Below, in pieces: positions 21,522-34,289 of a stretch of DNA of 64,000 nt. Position numbers and translations under genes: made by a program. The notes beneath the pieces are model-generated. The model was not told where the DNA came from. It saw only the letters and a list, made by a program, of their open reading frames with translations, and searched no databases. Where the stretch lies: positions 744,001-808,000 of the forward strand of contig NC_030820.1 in assembly GCF_001704415.2 (NCBI RefSeq), written 5' to 3'. How positions within the stretch are numbered: position 1 is the stretch's first letter; each line of letters starts with the position of its first letter. The DNA comes from Capra hircus. Lineage: Eukaryota; Chordata; Mammalia; Artiodactyla; Bovidae.

Positions 21522-23292
21522 CATATCCTACAACTCGCTTACAAAACAGGGGAGAAATGAGGTGACTCTGGTATAACATCTTGTAAAAGGAGAAGTGTAG
21601 TTATATAATTAGTCTACATTTATCAAGCAGCCCATGCCACCTACCTAAGCTCTGAAGATGGAGGAGGTGGATAGGGAAGAATTTTTAAGGAATGATGACT
21701 AAGAACAGTTTGTTATGTGCCTTGGTTTCTTTCAAACTTTTTTTTTTTTTTTGTATCCTGCATAATATCACTCAGTTGCCTGGTGATCTACAGTTTTATT
21801 CTTTAAAGTCCTTGATTAGACAGCATTTGAAACAAAAAAACAAACAAAAAAAAAATGAGCTCAGTGATTTGAGAAACACCCAATACTTGCCCTTTAAGAT
21901 CTGAGTCTAGGGAAGAAAAGCAAGAATCTCTACCTAAGAATATATTTTATTTGGATAGATTGATTTTTGTACTGGGAAGGAGAGTACTAGGTATATGGAG
22001 AGCACGTTATTGTGCTTTGGCATGTGTGAGCTAGAAAATTGGACTAATATATGATTAGCACAGTAAAAAATAATGCAGGTAATGGCGTATGTTTTGTTAG
22101 TCAGACAGCATCTTGGGAAGATAGAAAAGAGAGGGAAAAAGGAAGATGATAATAAGCGGTTTTATTGTAGGAATCAACAGTCCTGGTTCAAAGGGGCAAT
22201 TGGTACAGCAGAATGATTCCAACTACCATGTTTATAGTTCTCCAATTCAATAGCAGTCTTAATAAGACTTTTCTCTCTCCTGTGCTCTTAAGTCGGAAAC
22301 AACAGTAATTCCTGATGAAAATATGTTTTCCTAATAGTCCTTGAGTACACTCAAATTGGAAAAATCTGAACTACTTTCTAGATTTTTTTCTACTATTTTC
22401 TCCAAAGTTAGAGTTTGTTGACAGCGTTGAACGATTTAGAAATATGTCCCGATACCATTTCTGTCAGATACCAGGAGTTTAGTGCCTTATGTTTGCCTCA
22501 AATTTGGGGTGACAACTTTTAGTTTAAGAAATAAAAAATTAAAGTGTCTGATGAATTAAATGCTGAAACTGACAGTGTTGTAATTCATACATAGCCATTT
22601 TGGTACCTTATGCATTTGTGCTCCTCTGAATGCCAAACATCTGGTGATGAAGATACAGTGCATCTGTGACTTCCCTGTTTTCAAGGGAATTATTCACTCA
22701 GTGACAGAATTTTGAAACTCAAAGGAGAACAAATAAGAGTTAAGCAATGACAATAAACACATGAAAACAGTTCCAGAAACCAGCTAAAGAGGTAGTAATA
22801 AATAGAAAATAAAGATGATCAAACAGGTAAGAAAAATTGCCTCAATTTCTACCCTTTAGAAATTACCATCATTAGTGTTGGATGAACTAAATTTTAATAA
22901 GGGAGGTTGGCAAATAACCAAATTCATATTTAAAGATATTTGGTGGGTAATATAATCATTTCCTAGTATTTATCTCTCATTTTATGACTTGGCTTTTTAT
23001 TTCATTAATATTAATGAACAGCTACTTACTTTTGGCTCCAATGGACTTCAATCTGAATGTCTCAGAAATTGAAACTGGCAAGAATGAATTGCTTTTTAAA
23101 CTCATTTCTGATTGTTAATTTGATTCATTTCAAAATGGGGGCTATATTTTCCATATATGCCATTTGGCAACAGTAATTTGCTTATAAACGTTCACAGTAG
23201 AAAATAAATTACCAACTTGGTGGTAATGTAGGGAGGCCCTGCTCAGTGAAATGCTCCCACTCTGCTGCTTCAAAGCATCCAGACTGAAAATG
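21522..23292. other. No gene or repeat recognised
   Basis: About 1.8 kb, AT-rich. A T tract lies at 21739-21752 and an A-rich tract at 21832-21855. No coding or RNA-gene signal seen. Confidence 0.45.
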
Positions 23293-23506
23293 TTTGTTGT
23301 TGTTGAGTTGCTAAGTTGTGTCCGACTCTTTTCTGAGCCCATGGACTGTAGCTTGTCAGGCTCCTCTGTCCATGGGATCTCTTTGGCAAGAATACTGGAG
23401 TGGGTTGCCATTTCCTTCTCCAGGGGATCTTCCTGACCCAGGGTTCAAACCCGCGTCTCCTGCATTATCTGGTGGATTCTTTACCACTGAACCACCTGGG
23501 AAGCCC
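23293..23506 (-). mobile_element. Bov-tA SINE (antisense)
   Basis: Starts with the antisense tail tgttgttgttgagttgctaa, body caagaatactggagtgggtt, and ends in the head at ccacctgggaagccct. Target-site duplication not convincing. Confidence 0.92.
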
Positions 23507-24048
23507 TAAGACTGTTTATAAGCAGGCAAACTGCCCCGTGGCTGAGCCAAGTCAAAGAATTGCCTCCCATGTGCTCCCTTCTATACGAATTTTTCAAAGC
23601 TCCTTCAAAATACTGGATTTTAGGAATATTAAAATTTTCCACTTATTTCATGAATTTGATTTTCAGTAGATTTCAAAGGTATTAGCTTTCTACATGGATT
23701 CATTAGAAAAAATAGAGTAAGATAATAAATTATTTCTAAAATAATATGGTAAAAACACTATGGGTTGAGACAGATCTGGGTTCTGACGTCACCTCTTCTG
23801 TATAAGATGTACTTGGACAGGCCTGTTTCCTGATCTGTGACATTCAGATAACAACAGTTCAAGGGGTAACAACATAGAAGATGTAAATATATCTCCATAT
23901 ATAAACACTACTGAAAGTGATAGAAAAGGAAATACAAGACAAATAATCCTATATTAATAGATGTGACGAGTGAAGACAGGAGAAACTGATTGAGATTTTT
24001 CATATAAAAACTTATTTTAGATGATAAAGAGCCAGCATTAACAACTTT
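23507..24048. other. No gene or repeat recognised
   Basis: Unassigned AT-rich DNA upstream of a truncated BovB. Confidence 0.45.
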
Positions 24049-24832
24049 CCACAATAACTTCAGATACGCAGGTGACACCACCCTATGGCAGAAAGTGAAA
24101 AACTAAAGAGGCCCTTGATGAAAGTAAAAGAGGAGAGTGAAAAAGTTGGCTTCAAACTCAACATTCAGAAAACTAAGATCATGGCATCTGGTCCCATCTC
24201 TTCATGGCAAATAGATGGGGACACAATGGAAACAGTGAGAGACTTTATTTTGGGGGCTCCAAAATCACTGCAGATGGTGATTGCAGCCATGAAGCTAAGA
24301 CACTTGCTCCTTGGAAGAAAAGCTATGACCAACCTAGACAGCATATTATAAAGCAGAGACATTACTTTACCAACAAAGGTTCATCTACTCAAAGCTACGG
24401 TTTTTCCGGTAGTCATGTATAGATATGAGAGTTGGACTATAAAGAAAGCTGAGTGCCGAAGAATTGATGTTTTTGAACTGTGTTGTTGGAGAAGACTCTT
24501 GAGAGTCCCTTGGACTGCAAGGAGACCCACCCAGTCCATCCTAAAGGAAATCAGTCCTGAATATTCATTTGGAAGGACTGATGCTGAAGCTGAAACTCCA
24601 GTACTTTGGCTACCTGATGTGAAGAACTGACTCTTTGAAAAATATCCTGATGCTGGGAAAGATTGAAGGTGGGAGGAGAGGATAACAGAGGAAGAGATGG
24701 TTGGATGGCATCACCGACATGATGGACATGAGTTTGAGTAAACTCCAGGAGTTGGTTATGGACAGGGAGGCCTGATGTGCTGCAGTCCATGGGGTCGCAA
24801 AGGGTTGGACATGACTGAGCGACTGAACTGAT
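24049..24832 (+). mobile_element. BovB 3' fragment, catalytic box mutated
   Basis: A 5'-truncated BovB beginning just before the RT catalytic box and ending with the tail gactgagcgactgaactgat. The box reads YAGD (24065-24076) where YADD is normal, so the first catalytic aspartate codon is glycine. Frameshifts follow at once. Open pieces at 24085-24351 and 24415-24630 carry the LNIQKTKIMASGPISSWQ and TARRPTQSILKE blocks. Confidence 0.92.
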
Positions 24833-25499
24833 ATTTACTTTCAGTCCTTTTTTTAAACATGGCATTATATTTGTATTGCACACACATATATTCATGTATG
24901 TATATATGTATATGTTTGTCAGATAATAAAATAAGACAAAAATGAAATTTTAAAATATCACCTGAAATCCTAACGCCCAGAAATAGCCATCATTAACATT
25001 AGGTTAATGTCATTCCAAATATACATCTAAGCATTTATATATAGATAAAAATATAGTGAGAAGGATTAAAAATATTTGTATAAAAATAGGATCATTTTGA
25101 AGAAACTGTTTTAACATGGAGTCTTAAAATTTCGATCTTGTACTGAATGCCTGTCTATGAAGCATGAAAACATTCACCCCCAGTGTGTCCCTCCCTTTCC
25201 ACCTGGCCCCATCTCTGTATTTGTTACTTGTGTCATGTTTTCATTGAAACAATCAGACTTTTAAAAAATCACATTGTCCTAGAACTATAATTTCCATGTC
25301 TGATTAGTTTTAATCCTGTATTTCAGTGAAATCAATATTGTCCATCCACCATTGACCATGGCTTTGCATTTCTAAATTGTTTACTGTCCTCTCTAAACTG
25401 GCTCTCTTTCATGGTCAAAGTCTATGTAAAGATGTATTTCAGAAGGGTTCAGAAGTGGATGTGTTTCATGAGGGCTTCCGTTTTTTCCAGTGTCACTCT
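24833..25499. other. No gene; simple TA-rich tract only
   Basis: Contains an atatat/gtatgtat tract near 24885-24915. Otherwise unassigned. Confidence 0.45.
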
Positions 25500-25720
25500 T
25501 TTATTTAAACTACACCTTGATGTGAAATTCTTGGGTCACATTTGCAGCCATTATTCCAGTATCTTCTAGCACTAGATGTTGCCTGGCAAAAAGTCTAAGG
25601 AAAACCTGATTTTCCCCGGCAAAAGGATACAGTATTTGTTTTTGATGCCTAGATGTTTTAAACATTCTTTTATTTACTTGTATCCTGGGATATTTTGCAT
25701 AGTTCCTTTGCTCTTTTCTT
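25500..25720 (-). repeat. Possible ancient LINE fragment (antisense)
   Basis: The order gtgaaattcttgggtcacat, then cagtatcttctagcactaga, then gttgcctggcaaaaagtcta resembles a widespread old mammalian LINE-like repeat read in antisense. Divergence is high and I cannot name the family. Open frames over it are not supported as genes. Confidence 0.35.
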
Positions 25721-28685
25721 GATTGAATGGTCCTTTTGAGACTTTCTGGTTTTTTCCTAATAAAGTATTGGTGATGTCTGGACTTCCTTCCTTTATCTGA
25801 GACCAAAGTGTTTTCCCTTCACAGGCTATGGTTTGAGAGCTGAGAGTTCTGAGTTCTTTCTGTTTTTCTTCAAAAAGAAGGCTGGATGAAGTACTGATGG
25901 GCCTGTACATTCTTTCTTTGTATTCTCAGGTTTATTTTCCCTTCTGACACTTTGGTAAATGTCCTGTATCAAGGACAAGGGGTACCTCCCTTTCCTATAG
26001 GCAGGCATCCTCAGTCCTGAGATAGCTTTCTCAATTCATTCTGCAACACTTGATGGATTCCTCCCTTATTTCAGGGAGAATCATTCTCTATCGTGTTCCT
26101 CACCCAGAGGCATGTCTGTATTTCTCAGACAAGGGAAACTATAAGGAAAACTTATTCAGCCTCTTTCTTTCTTGATTTGTGGGTATGGACACAAATTCCC
26201 AGTAAGTTTGGACTCCCCCATCGGCTTGTGGGAAGGATTGGTGTTTGAAGCTTAACAGTGACTCACAGCAACGCTCTGCACCAGAAGTTTCTCTTATTTT
26301 CATAGCTGTATGAGCTGTTGCACTGGGTCAAGTTTCATTTCTTGTTTATTTGCTTTGGTTGTATCTTGTGTTTATCTGTTTTTGTTCTTTTAAAATAATT
26401 TGTTCTCCAAAGCAGCTTTCATCCTTCATCTTAACCTGAAAATCAGTACAGGATTTTGACCTAAGCCCAGAAAGCTGCTTCTCTGGCCTTTGAAGGTGGT
26501 GTGTTGTCTCTGTGGGGAGGCAGTCTGGACGAGTAGAGTCTCCTGTGTGAGCTCAGCTTCTGAGAAGGATATTTAACTGAACAGCCTCTTTCATATTTTT
26601 ACTCTTAGCTCTTGACAGTGTCAAGGGTCTCATATCTTTTCCAATTTCTCTCTTTTTTTTATTGTTGTTGCCTCTAAGAAGCTGGATAAGAAAGAAGATT
26701 CACACCTCCTTGACTTTTCTGTGGTTGGAAATTCTTATTTTTCCCTCTTGATTTATTTTTCTTTGCTGTGAGATTTGTAACCCTAAAGGGAAATGGTAAG
26801 CAGTCAGATAAGACACATTATCAAGATGGTTTAAAACTCCAGCACCTTTAATGCTTTGAAAGGAAAACTTTAGAAAAGAAGTAGCTATTGTCATATAATA
26901 GGAAGTTACTGAATCAAAGGTTTAAAGAAATCAGTGGCCCAAATCAAATGTAGATGCTGTAACAAATCCATTGTTAGATAAAGAATCAGAGTACAGTAAG
27001 TGCAGTGACCAGCCACACTTAAGAGGCAGAATTCTTAATCACAGTTTTACAGAAAAGATGCAGTAGTTTCTATCTGTACTGTTTTATCAGCTATAGTACT
27101 TTATGTTTGCTTCTCATTATTAGTTCATCAGAAGAGGAAAAGCTCTTTCTAAGCAGAAGTCTTACTGGCCCTTGTTTTGCATATGTTATAGGGGCCACTC
27201 CTATACACTTAAAAGCATTTTCTTAGCCAGTTAAGGTAATCACCTAGATGTGGCATTTACCTCATTTTAAAAAAGCCTCAGAGTTGGGAAATCTAAGTTC
27301 CTATTCTCCCAAGAAGAATAGAGAGAAATATATAAGATGAAGGGAAATATCTCTCATTTTGTACCACTTGATTATAAATTATAGATGAAACCATCATTGT
27401 CCCTGGATATTATTATTGCTTATTAAGAATTCAGCAGTACTAACCAACTGTACTCAGGTTTATCAGTTGATTGTTTTTAACTCTTACATGACATAATATT
27501 ACAAGTGGGTGTAGCTTAAAAATTCTGTTTAATTCATTATACTAGTACTTGATTAAGACATGATGGCAAAGACTATACTATAGGGTTGTTCACATATTGA
27601 GTGTTGAAACTTCTGTAGGTTTTCAATTCTTATTTCTTTTATCTGAAATTTTCAAAGATATTGATTCAGCACGTAATGGTTTTTCAGTTGAAATTTAATA
27701 ATGCACAATTAGTGTTGCTCAAATGCTTTATACTTATGAACAGACACAGCCATATTAAATGAGTATTGAATACTGTGCTGAGTATATATAATAACGATTA
27801 CAATTAAAGAAAAAAAAAGAAGTAGCTAAAATTAAGTATGTCTAAAATTGGAAGATCTTTTTCTTTCTGAAATATATTCTGCAGGAATTCTCACTGATTT
27901 GAAAGGCAGAATGACACTGGATTAGTATCTCCAGGTGAAGAGCTAGGACTTTCTGTACTTTCAAATGCTAATTGATTTTTTTTTCCCCCTTGAGTATCCA
28001 TTTGTTTACATGTGAGAATAACAGGATACAGTTAGATTTTCTTCTCTTCTTCTTACTCTGTGTGGAGCGCTGCTTGAGAAACCTGCCTCAGACTGCAGCT
28101 ATGAGAGTGAGTGAGCAGATATATAAAAAGCACTTGGTAAGGGCTTGATGAGTATTATCTATAGCAGCAACAACTGTAGTTTCCTCATTTGGCTTTGTTA
28201 TAATAAAAACATTCTCTTTGAGGAGTTTTGGCCTTCAATGAGATTTTGCATAATATTTAAAGTGTAAACTCTATGTTTTCCATTTGAACTTTTGTCTGGA
28301 ACATGTTGGTTTCACTGGTTAAAACATGATGTAAGTAAAGTCAATGGATTCTGTTGGGGACGGACCTCAGATGCACTTTCTATCAATACAGTGGTCCCCA
28401 GGAACAGGTTTAGTTTTCTCAACCTGTGTCCAGGCCCGGGGCAGTAAGGAAATCCCATATGTGACCACACACCCTTGGCCCTTCCATGAAAGGTCTCTAG
28501 AGTTGAGCATTTGGATTGCTAGATCCTTGCCTTGATCTCAACTGCACTTAAGCATAGCTCACTGTTCATTATGTTGCATTTCTCCAAGAGGTTATTCCCT
28601 TTGCGCACATGGAAACTATACATAGAGTCATTTTTTATGAGGATGCCATCATACTTAGCTACATAAAATGATAAGGTATTTTGAG
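25721..28685. other. No gene or repeat recognised
   Basis: Almost 3 kb, AT-rich. I see no coding exon, tRNA-like fold or named repeat. Short A-rich tracts lie near 27808-27822. Confidence 0.45.
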
Positions 28686-28852
28686 TGTTGTCTTCCCTGG
28701 TTTGGGAAGATACCCTGGAGAAGGAAATGGCAACACGCTCTAATATTCTTACCTGGGAAATCCCAGGACAGAAGCTCCTGGGGGCAGGGCAGGGAGCTAC
28801 AGTCACTGGGGTCACAGAAGAATTAGACATGATTTAGTGACTAAACAACAAA
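28686..28852 (+). mobile_element. Degenerate Bov-tA/Bov-A fragment
   Basis: Begins tgtcttccctggtttgggaa, where most of the tRNA head between the A and B boxes has been lost. It continues gataccctggagaaggaaat to cacagaagaattagacatga. More diverged than the other Bov SINEs here. Confidence 0.8.
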
Positions 28853-29440
28853 ATTTTGAGTGCAGCATCTTAATAAATCCGGATTATTTTAAATGAATGA
28901 CTGTTTTACTTGATTTGCTGTGAATTGCTTCTCTAAGTTGCTTTGAATGTTTTGTACCATTTATGCTACTCAGCTGGGCACTTAGATCTGCAGTGTTAGC
29001 ACTTCCTGAGAGTGTGTCAGTAATACAGAAGCTCACACCCCAGCCTAGATATTCTGAATCAGAATTTACATCTTTCCAAGATTCACGAGAAATTCACATA
29101 TTATAGTTCAATATTATAGTTCCCATGTATCTAGACGTTCTTTGATAAGGGAAGTCACATCACTCAAAAGAAACCTGGATATAAAAGACTTAAGTCTATG
29201 ATATAATGATATGCTCATAATGATATTGAATTTTATACTTAAAATGGTTAAAATAGTCAGTGTTATAGTGTGTATGTTTTTACCATAGGAAAACCCATTA
29301 CAGTATATTCATAGAAGAGAACAGAGATGAAAATAAAGGTGATACAGCTGTAACTCAGTATGATGGTGTTACAGCTGCACTCAGTATGATGAATCTTTCA
29401 AACCCAATGTTGCATACAGGGAACTCTACAGGACATATGC
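28853..29440. other. Unassigned stretch with a small tandem duplication
   Basis: No gene. A 27-bp-spaced near-duplicate (acagctgtaactcagtatga at 29344 and acagctgcactcagtatgat at 29371) is present. Confidence 0.5.
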
Positions 29441-29745
29441 ATAACATTAAATGTACATAAGTCCATTTATATCAATGACAAAATGGGAAAAGCTAAACTA
29501 TAGAGTGTAGGGGTGGAAGTGAAGGGACGCGTGTAACGCAGGCTCTGCAGGAGTTGCAGCAGCAGCAGGGTGGAGGCTGCCTGTTATGAGGGGGTAGGGT
29601 CAGGACGAATGACGGGTCCTTCGAGGTGCTGGCAGTGCTCCGTTTCTCTGGGCACTCACTTTATAAAATTTTAACTGTACATTTTGAATCCAGTTTTCTG
29701 TTTGTGTTATATATCACAATAATTTTTTAAAAATAATAAAAGCGG
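29441..29745 (+). mobile_element. Old L1 (L1M-type) 3' end, sense
   Basis: The 3' part contains gctggcagtgctccgtttct, the cactcactttataaaatttt block, aactgtacattttgaatcca, tgtgttatatatcacaataa, and then an A-rich tail. This is the usual order of sense L1M termini. The 5' limit is uncertain. Confidence 0.55.
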
Positions 29746-29933
29746 TTATGTGGTAAAGATAACAGTGGAAGAACTGGATGGAGTGAGTACAATTTTCTTA
29801 ATTTTATCCCATTCTATTTACTATTTTAGCTATGTGATTATTATGTTTAATTTTTTAAAATTTAAATAGTATATCAATAAGCAATCAATAACCTGAATTA
29901 TTAGGATAATAATTTATTGGGATAATAATTATT

Positions 29934-30150
29934 GGGACTTCCCTGGTGGCTCAGATGGTAAGCATCTGTCTACAATGTGAGAGACCTGGGTTCGATCCCT
30001 GGGTTGGAAGATTCCCTGGAGAAGGAAATGTACTCCAGTACTTCTTGCCTTGAAAAATCCCATGGACAGAGGAGCTTGGTGCAGGCTACTAATCATGGGG
30101 TCGCAAAGAGTCCGGGCATGACTGAGCGGACTTCACTTTCACTTTCACTT
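29934..30150 (+). mobile_element. Bov-tA SINE with target-site duplication and 5' filler
   Basis: Head ggacttccctggtggctcag, B box gggttcgatccctggg, body to gggcatgactgagcggactt, and a cactttcac-repeat tail. The 12-bp word taacctgaatta occurs at 29889-29900 and immediately after the SINE at 30151-30162. About 33 bp of AT-rich sequence lie between the left copy and the SINE start. Confidence 0.9.
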
Positions 30151-30162
30151 TAACCTGAATTA

Positions 30163-30808
30163 GATAACTGCAAAAAAAATTCTTGATTTTACATATTCAA
30201 TCTCTATCACTTTCCAGAAAACATAAACACTTGTGCAAATATAAAAAAATATGTATCTCAACTATAAATATTAAATTTTATTTCTCTTCAGAATCCAACT
30301 TTCTGTATTAAGTTCCCCTTGGAAACCCTGTTTGACCTAAGTCATTGAACATTAGGCATTTAATTATTACAAATAAAAAAACTGTGAAGGAAGATGGATT
30401 TCTTTCTTTCTTTTTTAGACTCAACACTATTTGGCCAGGGCCTGAACCAGAGTAGCAGTTCTCCCCACAGACAGGCCGCAGAGCAAGCCAAATTGACTTC
30501 TTTGTTTGGATCACACATTAAATTTCTGAATAAAGTCATTTTCCCCACTGAAAATGTCTCATTTTGCAGTAAGATGGCATTGTTGAATTAAAAAATCAAG
30601 GTAAACAATGTTAGCATCTTTCTTTTGAAAATATACATTTAGCTCTGAAAGCAACATCCTGTTGGAAATCTACAGAACAGCTTATCAAGGACAGTCAGTT
30701 TAAGAAGAGGTGCGGTACTTTAGGAAGCTCAAGGGTTATATGTAGGCAGCCATTCTTAAAATCACTGGGACTTTTTATTTATGTTTTTTAAAAAGTCATC
30801 TAAGTAAA
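30163..30808. other. No gene or repeat recognised
   Basis: Unassigned. The open frame at 30394-30591 has no recognisable similarity. Confidence 0.45.
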
Positions 30809-31085
30809 CCTAGGACTCTTTTTTTTTTTTTCTTTTTTAAGTGTAGTTGATTTACAGTGTTTCAGATAAAATGATTCAGTTTTATATATATATTCTTTGT
30901 CAGATTCTTTTCCATTATAGATTATTACAAGACACTGAATATTGTTCCCTGTGCTATGCAGTAGGCCCTTGTTGTTTATCTGTTTTATATATATAAGTAC
31001 GTGTCTATTAACCCCAAAGTCCTAGTTTAGCCCCTCACCTTCTTCCTCTTTAGTAACCGTAAGTTTGTTTTCTCTGTAGGGATCT
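30809..31085 (-). mobile_element. Ruminant L1 3' end (antisense)
   Basis: Begins with a T tract (antisense poly-A), then aagtgtagttgatttacagt, gattattacaagacactgaa, the ttccctgtgctatgcagtag block, and ccttgttgtttatctgtttt. Same family as 1259-1600 and the sense copy split over 34145-37163. Confidence 0.8.
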
Positions 31086-33746
31086 TGTAAAAGCAGTTTC
31101 TTCCTGTTTTTCTGAGAAACCTCCATTTCTCTTTATTCTCCCGTTTGATTAAATTATTTTGGAAAATCATTTTGTTGTAGACACCAAGAACTCTCCTCAG
31201 TAAATAATTCTGCAGCAAAGATCAGATTTTTAAACGTGCATGTGAAGTGACGATGTTTGTTTACTGGGTAACTTTAAACTGTCAGACTCATTTTACCAAT
31301 AAATCTTCACACATCCAAAATTAAATATCTACACAGAGATTTCAATTAGGTAGCCCTTCTTTTTTCCCCTCAATTCATTTCCAAATAGACTTTGTGTCTT
31401 TGGCCTTAAAAATTCTCAAAAATATAGGTAGAATTTGGATGAAGATGTTGCCTGCTGTTATTTTATTTTATTTTATTTTGGTATGCTTGTTTTCAATTAT
31501 TCCCTTTTACTTTGTCCTATTTTTCTTTTAAGTTAACAAATAATAACTGATATGCTTGTCTCCATTTAGAATACTCCCTTCCTTTAATCCTTTACCATTC
31601 TAATTGTGGAAGGTATTGCATATATATTACTGTAACAGGCAGTATTCTAAATGCTATCTACTTAATAATTCAGAATTTAGAGATGTTTGATTTTTCACTT
31701 TATTTTTGTGTTTTCCTAGTATGTTTGTTGTACAGCCACTAATTATTTTCATTAAAAAGAAAATTTTAGGTAAACTATCATAGTAAAATCTAACCAGGAA
31801 GTTTTAAAAAGCCATTTAAAAATTTGGTGTTCAAATGCTCAGGTTTTCATTTCATATTTAATACCTTGTAACTGTTATGTACATTGGTTTGCATTTGATG
31901 TGGGTTGCTGTGATCTCCTATCAGAATGTATCATTTTTATGCAGCAGTTTCTCTGGCAGCATAGATAATACCTACTGTGGGAATCAACTGTATGTCAAGC
32001 ATTAATGTTGTCCTTCCTGCTGTTTTTAGTTATAATAAAAGGGAGAAGAGGATAAAGATGAAACATAAGCAACCTAAAATCATGTAAATCATGCTTTCTC
32101 CCTTATGATCTTAATCTTGGTTTTTATTGCCTCTTTTGGGGACAAGGTTATATGTATATATACATATATATATCTCCAGGCTATTTGACGTAGGTTAGGT
32201 CAGCTAGCCATGTTGGGTAAGAGAGCTCTTTGGCTGTCAGCTTTAAAGTCATCTGATATTTTAAATTTGCATTGACAGACAATCACGAAGTATAACTCAT
32301 ATTCTCTTTTCCTTTCTTCATCAGGAAGCTATTTTGTCAACTCTTTGTTCATATTTTTGGTTATCAATGAAATAACATTTATTTTCTGCTATATCCAGCA
32401 AAGAAAATGACATCAACAATATGGAGGAAGTATGTAGATAGATTTTACTACCTCAAATCTACTTGTTTAAAAAATAAACAAGCAAAGTAAAAGAAAATAA
32501 TCTATCATAAGTTTATAATTTGTTTTATTTTTTGACTATGTGCATCCAAGTTGTCAGACAAGCTGCTTTCAATTAAACCTCCATTTCTCTTTATTTTGAA
32601 ACTATATTTTCTCCCATAAAATTAATAAGGTTTTCTGGTAGAAATTTTTAAAAGTGTGAATATTGGTAAGAATATCATCTAGTTGCTATAAAAAAGATTC
32701 AAATGTCTTAGATTAGAATTTATTTCTGTCCCACATTACTCTGAGATAAACAGTCAAGAGCTGATGTGGTGCCTTTGGTACTGAGGACCTGGACTCCTTT
32801 CATGTATTATGTTGCCCTCATCAAACACTGCTTTTGCCTCATGATCTAATACGGCTGCTTCCACTCCAGCCTTCACAGTTACCTTTCAGCGAGGAGTAGA
32901 ATAGAGAGAAGAATATTCTGGACATTCTTAGAGGTATTATACATTGCTTCCATGTAAATTGCATTAATATATGCTCAGTCACACAACAGAAACTGGAAAA
33001 TTTAGTCTTAATTTCAGATAGTCATGTACTTAGGTACAATTAGTGGTTCTGTTACTACGGGAACAGCTGGTGATCTTTGCCACCATACATAAAAGTATAA
33101 AGAAGAAAATAAGCATCTCTCATAAACTCACCACCAAAAGATAATCTTGCCCTTAACTTTTGAAACATTTTTTTTCATTACTTTAATGAAGTCGATATTG
33201 TAAAACAGAATTGTACTACATGTTAAAATATGCTGTGTTCATCTTTTTATAATAGCTTATTATGAACACCTCTCCCCAAATTTAATGAACTTCACTATAT
33301 TCTCTTAATGACTGCATGATATTTACATACAGATATGATAAATATATCATATATTTAAATGAAGTCATACTTTTGAATATTTATATTTTTTAAGATCATC
33401 CACGTTTATAAATCTTTTCATGTCAAAATCATTAGAGATGAAATGACCATTTTAAACTTATTAATAATTTCCAACTTGTGATACAAAGTTAGACTCTCAC
33501 AGTTATATCTAAGAGTATATATTACACCAAGTGTTTCCTTCTACTAACTAGTATAATTTTTTAAGATTGAAAGTTAATAAGTGATCTCTTATTATTGTTT
33601 TAATTTCAAATGCCTTGATAATGAACAACACTGAACCTTTATAAAATATTTCATAGTAATTTGAGAATCTAGTTTAAATTTCCTCTTTATGGCCCATATT
33701 TCTGTTTATACTTAAATTAGGAAAGTTCTTTGTATAATAAAGATAT
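31086..33746. other. No gene recognised; simple repeats only
   Basis: About 2.7 kb of AT-rich DNA. Contains a TTTTA-repeat tract at about 31459-31481 and a TA tract near 32151-32173. A 21-bp word beginning aaacctccatttctc is present twice (31117 and 32575). No coding signal. Confidence 0.5.
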
Positions 33747-33755
33747 TAACATGTC

Positions 33756-34018
33756 TTTGCTGCTGCTGCTAAGTCCCTTCAGTCGTGTCCGACTCTGTGC
33801 GACCCCATAGACAGCAGCCCAACAGGCTTTCCCGGCCCTGGGATTCTCAAGGCAAGAACACTGGAGTGGGCTGCTGTTTTCTTCTCCAATGCGTGGAAGT
33901 GAAGTTGCTCAGTCGTGTCCGACTCTTAGCGACCCCATGGACTGCAGTCTACTAGGCTCCTGCGTCCATTGGATTTTCCAGGCAAGAGTACTGGAGTGGG
34001 GTGCCATTGCCTTCTCCA
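33756..34018 (-). mobile_element. Bov-A2 SINE (antisense) with target-site duplication
   Basis: Starts with the antisense GCT-repeat tail tttgctgctgctgctaagtc and holds two Bov-A monomers separated by ccaatgcgtggaagtgaagt. Flanked by taacatgtc at 33747-33755 and 34019-34027. Confidence 0.94.
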
Positions 34019-34144
34019 TAACATGTCGAATAATTTCCCAGTTTCAGTTGCTCTTTTGTTTCAAGTATTCTTCGAAATGTGTTTTGTCACCATATTTACA
34101 AGTCTTTATTCACATTTAGTAAGCAACTGACAAATGTTTATTTA

Positions 34145-34289
34145 GAAATAATGCCATTTGCAGAAACATGGGGGACCTGAGATTATCATACTAGGCAAAG
34201 TAAGTCAGAAAGAGAAAGACAAATACCATATATCACTTATATGTGAAATCTAAAATACAATGCGAGTCACCATATCTATGGAAAAAAAT
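34145..34289 (+). mobile_element. Ruminant L1 3' region, piece 1 (sense)
   Basis: Has gcagaaacatgggggacctg, gattatcatactaggcaaag, taagtcagaaagagaaagac, and cacttatatgtgaaatctaa. This is the conserved lead-in to a ruminant L1 3' UTR. It breaks off near 34289 at a short A run where BovB begins. The continuation is at 35086. Confidence 0.8.

Noticed and set aside
25510..26008. Three overlapping minus-strand open frames
   Set aside because: No protein similarity; the underlying DNA looks in part like an ancient LINE in antisense.
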